Shown here: one piece after another, positions 62,509 through 63,405 of the stretch
Layout of the letters: the number at the start of each line of letters is the position of its first letter
How positions within the stretch are numbered: the first letter of the stretch is position 1
DNA from: Ornithinibacillus scapharcae TW25
GTDB lineage: Bacteria > Bacillota > Bacilli > Bacillales > Amphibacillaceae
Direction: 5' to 3'
Assembly (NCBI RefSeq): GCF_000190475.1
Contig: NZ_AEWH01000035.1
Coordinates: 1-63,405 of the forward strand
Length of the DNA stretch: 63,405 bases
Notes under the pieces: generated by a model
The model's database searches: none
Told to the model about the DNA's origin: nothing
The model's input: only the letters and a program-made list of their open reading frames with translations
Program-made: the position numbers and the translations under genes

Positions 62509-63204
62509 TTATCTCTCCGAAACACTTTTTACTGCTTCGATACTAGATAAATTCTCAAATAATGTTATGCGTTCCAAACCTTTTGGAGGCTCCACTTTAA
62601 TAAAAATACTCCTTAAATTGTTTTCAACTTTAATTACCTCTACCTGCTTTATCTTAATATTACTTTCTTCAAACACCGAAACAACCTTATTTATTGCTAA
62701 ATTGGGAGAAGAGACAATCTCAACAACAAGGGAATTCTTACCTCTTGTAAAAAGCCTTTCAAAGTTATTTAGAAATACCAAACTAAGTAATATGATTAGT
62801 GTGGTAAATACCGCCACTGCATACATTCCAGCTCCAACTACTAATCCTAAACCCGCAACTGTCCAAATAGATGCTGCGGTAGTTAATCCTCTGATTGTAC
62901 CACCATAAACCATTATAGTTCCCGCACCCAAAAATCCAATACCACTTATAACGTAAGAAGGAATCCTGGCGGGATCAAATCTAACATTATCATATTTCTC
63001 AATGTATGCTTCAAAACCATACAATGACAACACCATCATCAAACACGCACCAACACCAACTAATATATGTGTTCGAAAACCTGCTGAATGGTTTTTTAAT
63101 TCTCTTTCAAATCCTATTAAACCTGATAATACTAAGGCAATAAGTAGTCTAACCGTAATTAATAGGAAATTTTCATCAATTAAATTCGAAAAAAATGCAC
63201 TCAT
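62509..63204 (-). CDS. MgtC/SapB-family membrane protein
   Basis: A 231-residue protein with about five membrane segments (1-155) and a soluble C-terminal domain (about 165-231). The core RLLIALVLSGLIGFERELKN, GFRTHILVGVGACLMMVLSL and GIGFLGAGTIMVYGGTIRGL are the MgtC/SapB signature. Salmonella MgtC acts in acid/Mg2+ stress and inhibits ATP synthase; B. subtilis SapB is linked to alkaline phosphatase expression. Function here is uncertain. It sits between the rRNA operon and ctsR with its own terminator. Confidence 0.9.
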   Translation of the reverse strand: MSAFFSNLIDENFLLITVRLLIALVLSGLIGFERELKNHSAGFRTHILVGVGACLMMVLSLYGFEAYIEKYDNVRFDPARIPSYVISGIGFLGAGTIMVYGGTIRGLTTAASIWTVAGLGLVVGAGMYAVAVFTTLIILLSLVFLNNFERLFTRGKNSLVVEIVSSPNLAINKVVSVFEESNIKIKQVEVIKVENNLRSIFIKVEPPKGLERITLFENLSSIEAVKSVSER

Positions 63205-63338
63205 AGACTTTCCCCTCTTTTCCTTATATTATCAGTTTAGTCCTCAAAATTGTAAATATGAATGAAGGATTATTTTATTATAATGATATAAAGTTTTCAG
63301 TTTATACTTTTATTTCCCTCATTTTTTCTATGTAAAAC

Positions 63339-63380
63339 AAAAAAGCCAAGAAACAATATAATTTGTTTCTTGGCTTTTTC
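63339..63380 (-). terminator. rRNA operon terminator
   Basis: AAAGCCAAGAAACAA (63342-63356) pairs perfectly with TTGTTTCTTGGCTTT (63363-63377), with T runs; it lies five bases past the 5S end. Confidence 0.9.
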
Positions 63381-63384
63381 TTTA

Positions 63385-63405
63385 GCCTGGCAACGTCCTA
63401 CTCTC
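63385..63405 (-). rRNA. rrf: 5S rRNA, 3' end (partial)
   Basis: The last 21 bases read on the minus strand begin GAGAGTAGGACG and end GCCAGGC, the conserved 3' end of Firmicute 5S rRNA. The rest of the gene, and the rRNA operon, lie beyond the window. Confidence 0.92.

Overview
This window is a stretch of a low-GC Firmicutes chromosome, almost certainly an endospore-forming Bacillaceae (Virgibacillus/Oceanobacillus-like is an inference; the genus cannot be fixed from gene content). Evidence is the gene order ctsR-mcsA-mcsB-clpC-radA...gltX-cysE-cysS...sigH...rplK-rplA-rplJ-rplL...rpoB-rpoC...str operon...S10/spc/alpha operons...truA-rplM-rpsI, the sporulation genes kbaA, gerD, cwlD and sigH, and AGGAGG-type ribosome binding sites. 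The window is inverted relative to the usual Bacillus map: nearly everything is on the minus strand and transcription runs from high to low coordinates, starting just after an rRNA operon whose 5S 3' end lies at the right edge.

Right to left: (a) 63405-57600, 5S rRNA end, an MgtC-like membrane protein, then the CtsR-controlled ctsR-mcsA-mcsB-clpC protein-quality operon with a textbook CtsR operator. (b) 57435-49006, radA, the PIN/TRAM protein yacL, gltX, then a cysteine T-box controlling cysE-cysS-mrnC-rlmB-yacP. disA (normally between radA and yacL) and ispD-ispF (between yacL and gltX) are missing here. (c) 48950-43769, sigH, rpmGB, secE, nusG, rplK, rplA, rplJ, rplL and a 16S rRNA methyltransferase, with several RNA control elements, including two matching hairpin elements in front of rplK and rplA. 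(d) 43347-36071, rpoB and rpoC. (e) 35991-31058, the str operon (rplGB, rpsL, rpsG, fusA, tuf). (f) 30973-16323, the S10, spc and alpha ribosomal protein genes, including secY, adk, infA, rpmJ and rpoA. Between adk and infA the usual map gene is absent and a KOW-domain gene (ybzG-like) survives only as a frame-shifted remnant. (g) 16154-11773, ECF transporter genes ecfA1-ecfA2-ecfT, truA, rplM, rpsI.

From about 11575 to 3437 comes the only accessory stretch: a TetR-controlled ABC-2 exporter operon with its own palindromic operator, an SDR oxidoreductase, a secreted cysteine peptidase with a small membrane protein beside it, a tiny membrane protein, and a Yip1 protein plus HlyD-like adaptor that resemble YknW-YknX without YknY-YknZ. 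The left end returns to the conserved map with cwlD, salA, gerD (plus strand, sigma-G promoter) and kbaA.

The window is therefore mainly the translation/transcription core of the cell. The points of most interest are gene losses at otherwise conserved junctions, RNA leader structures, and the accessory insert. No CRISPR array, tRNA, insertion sequence or prophage was seen.
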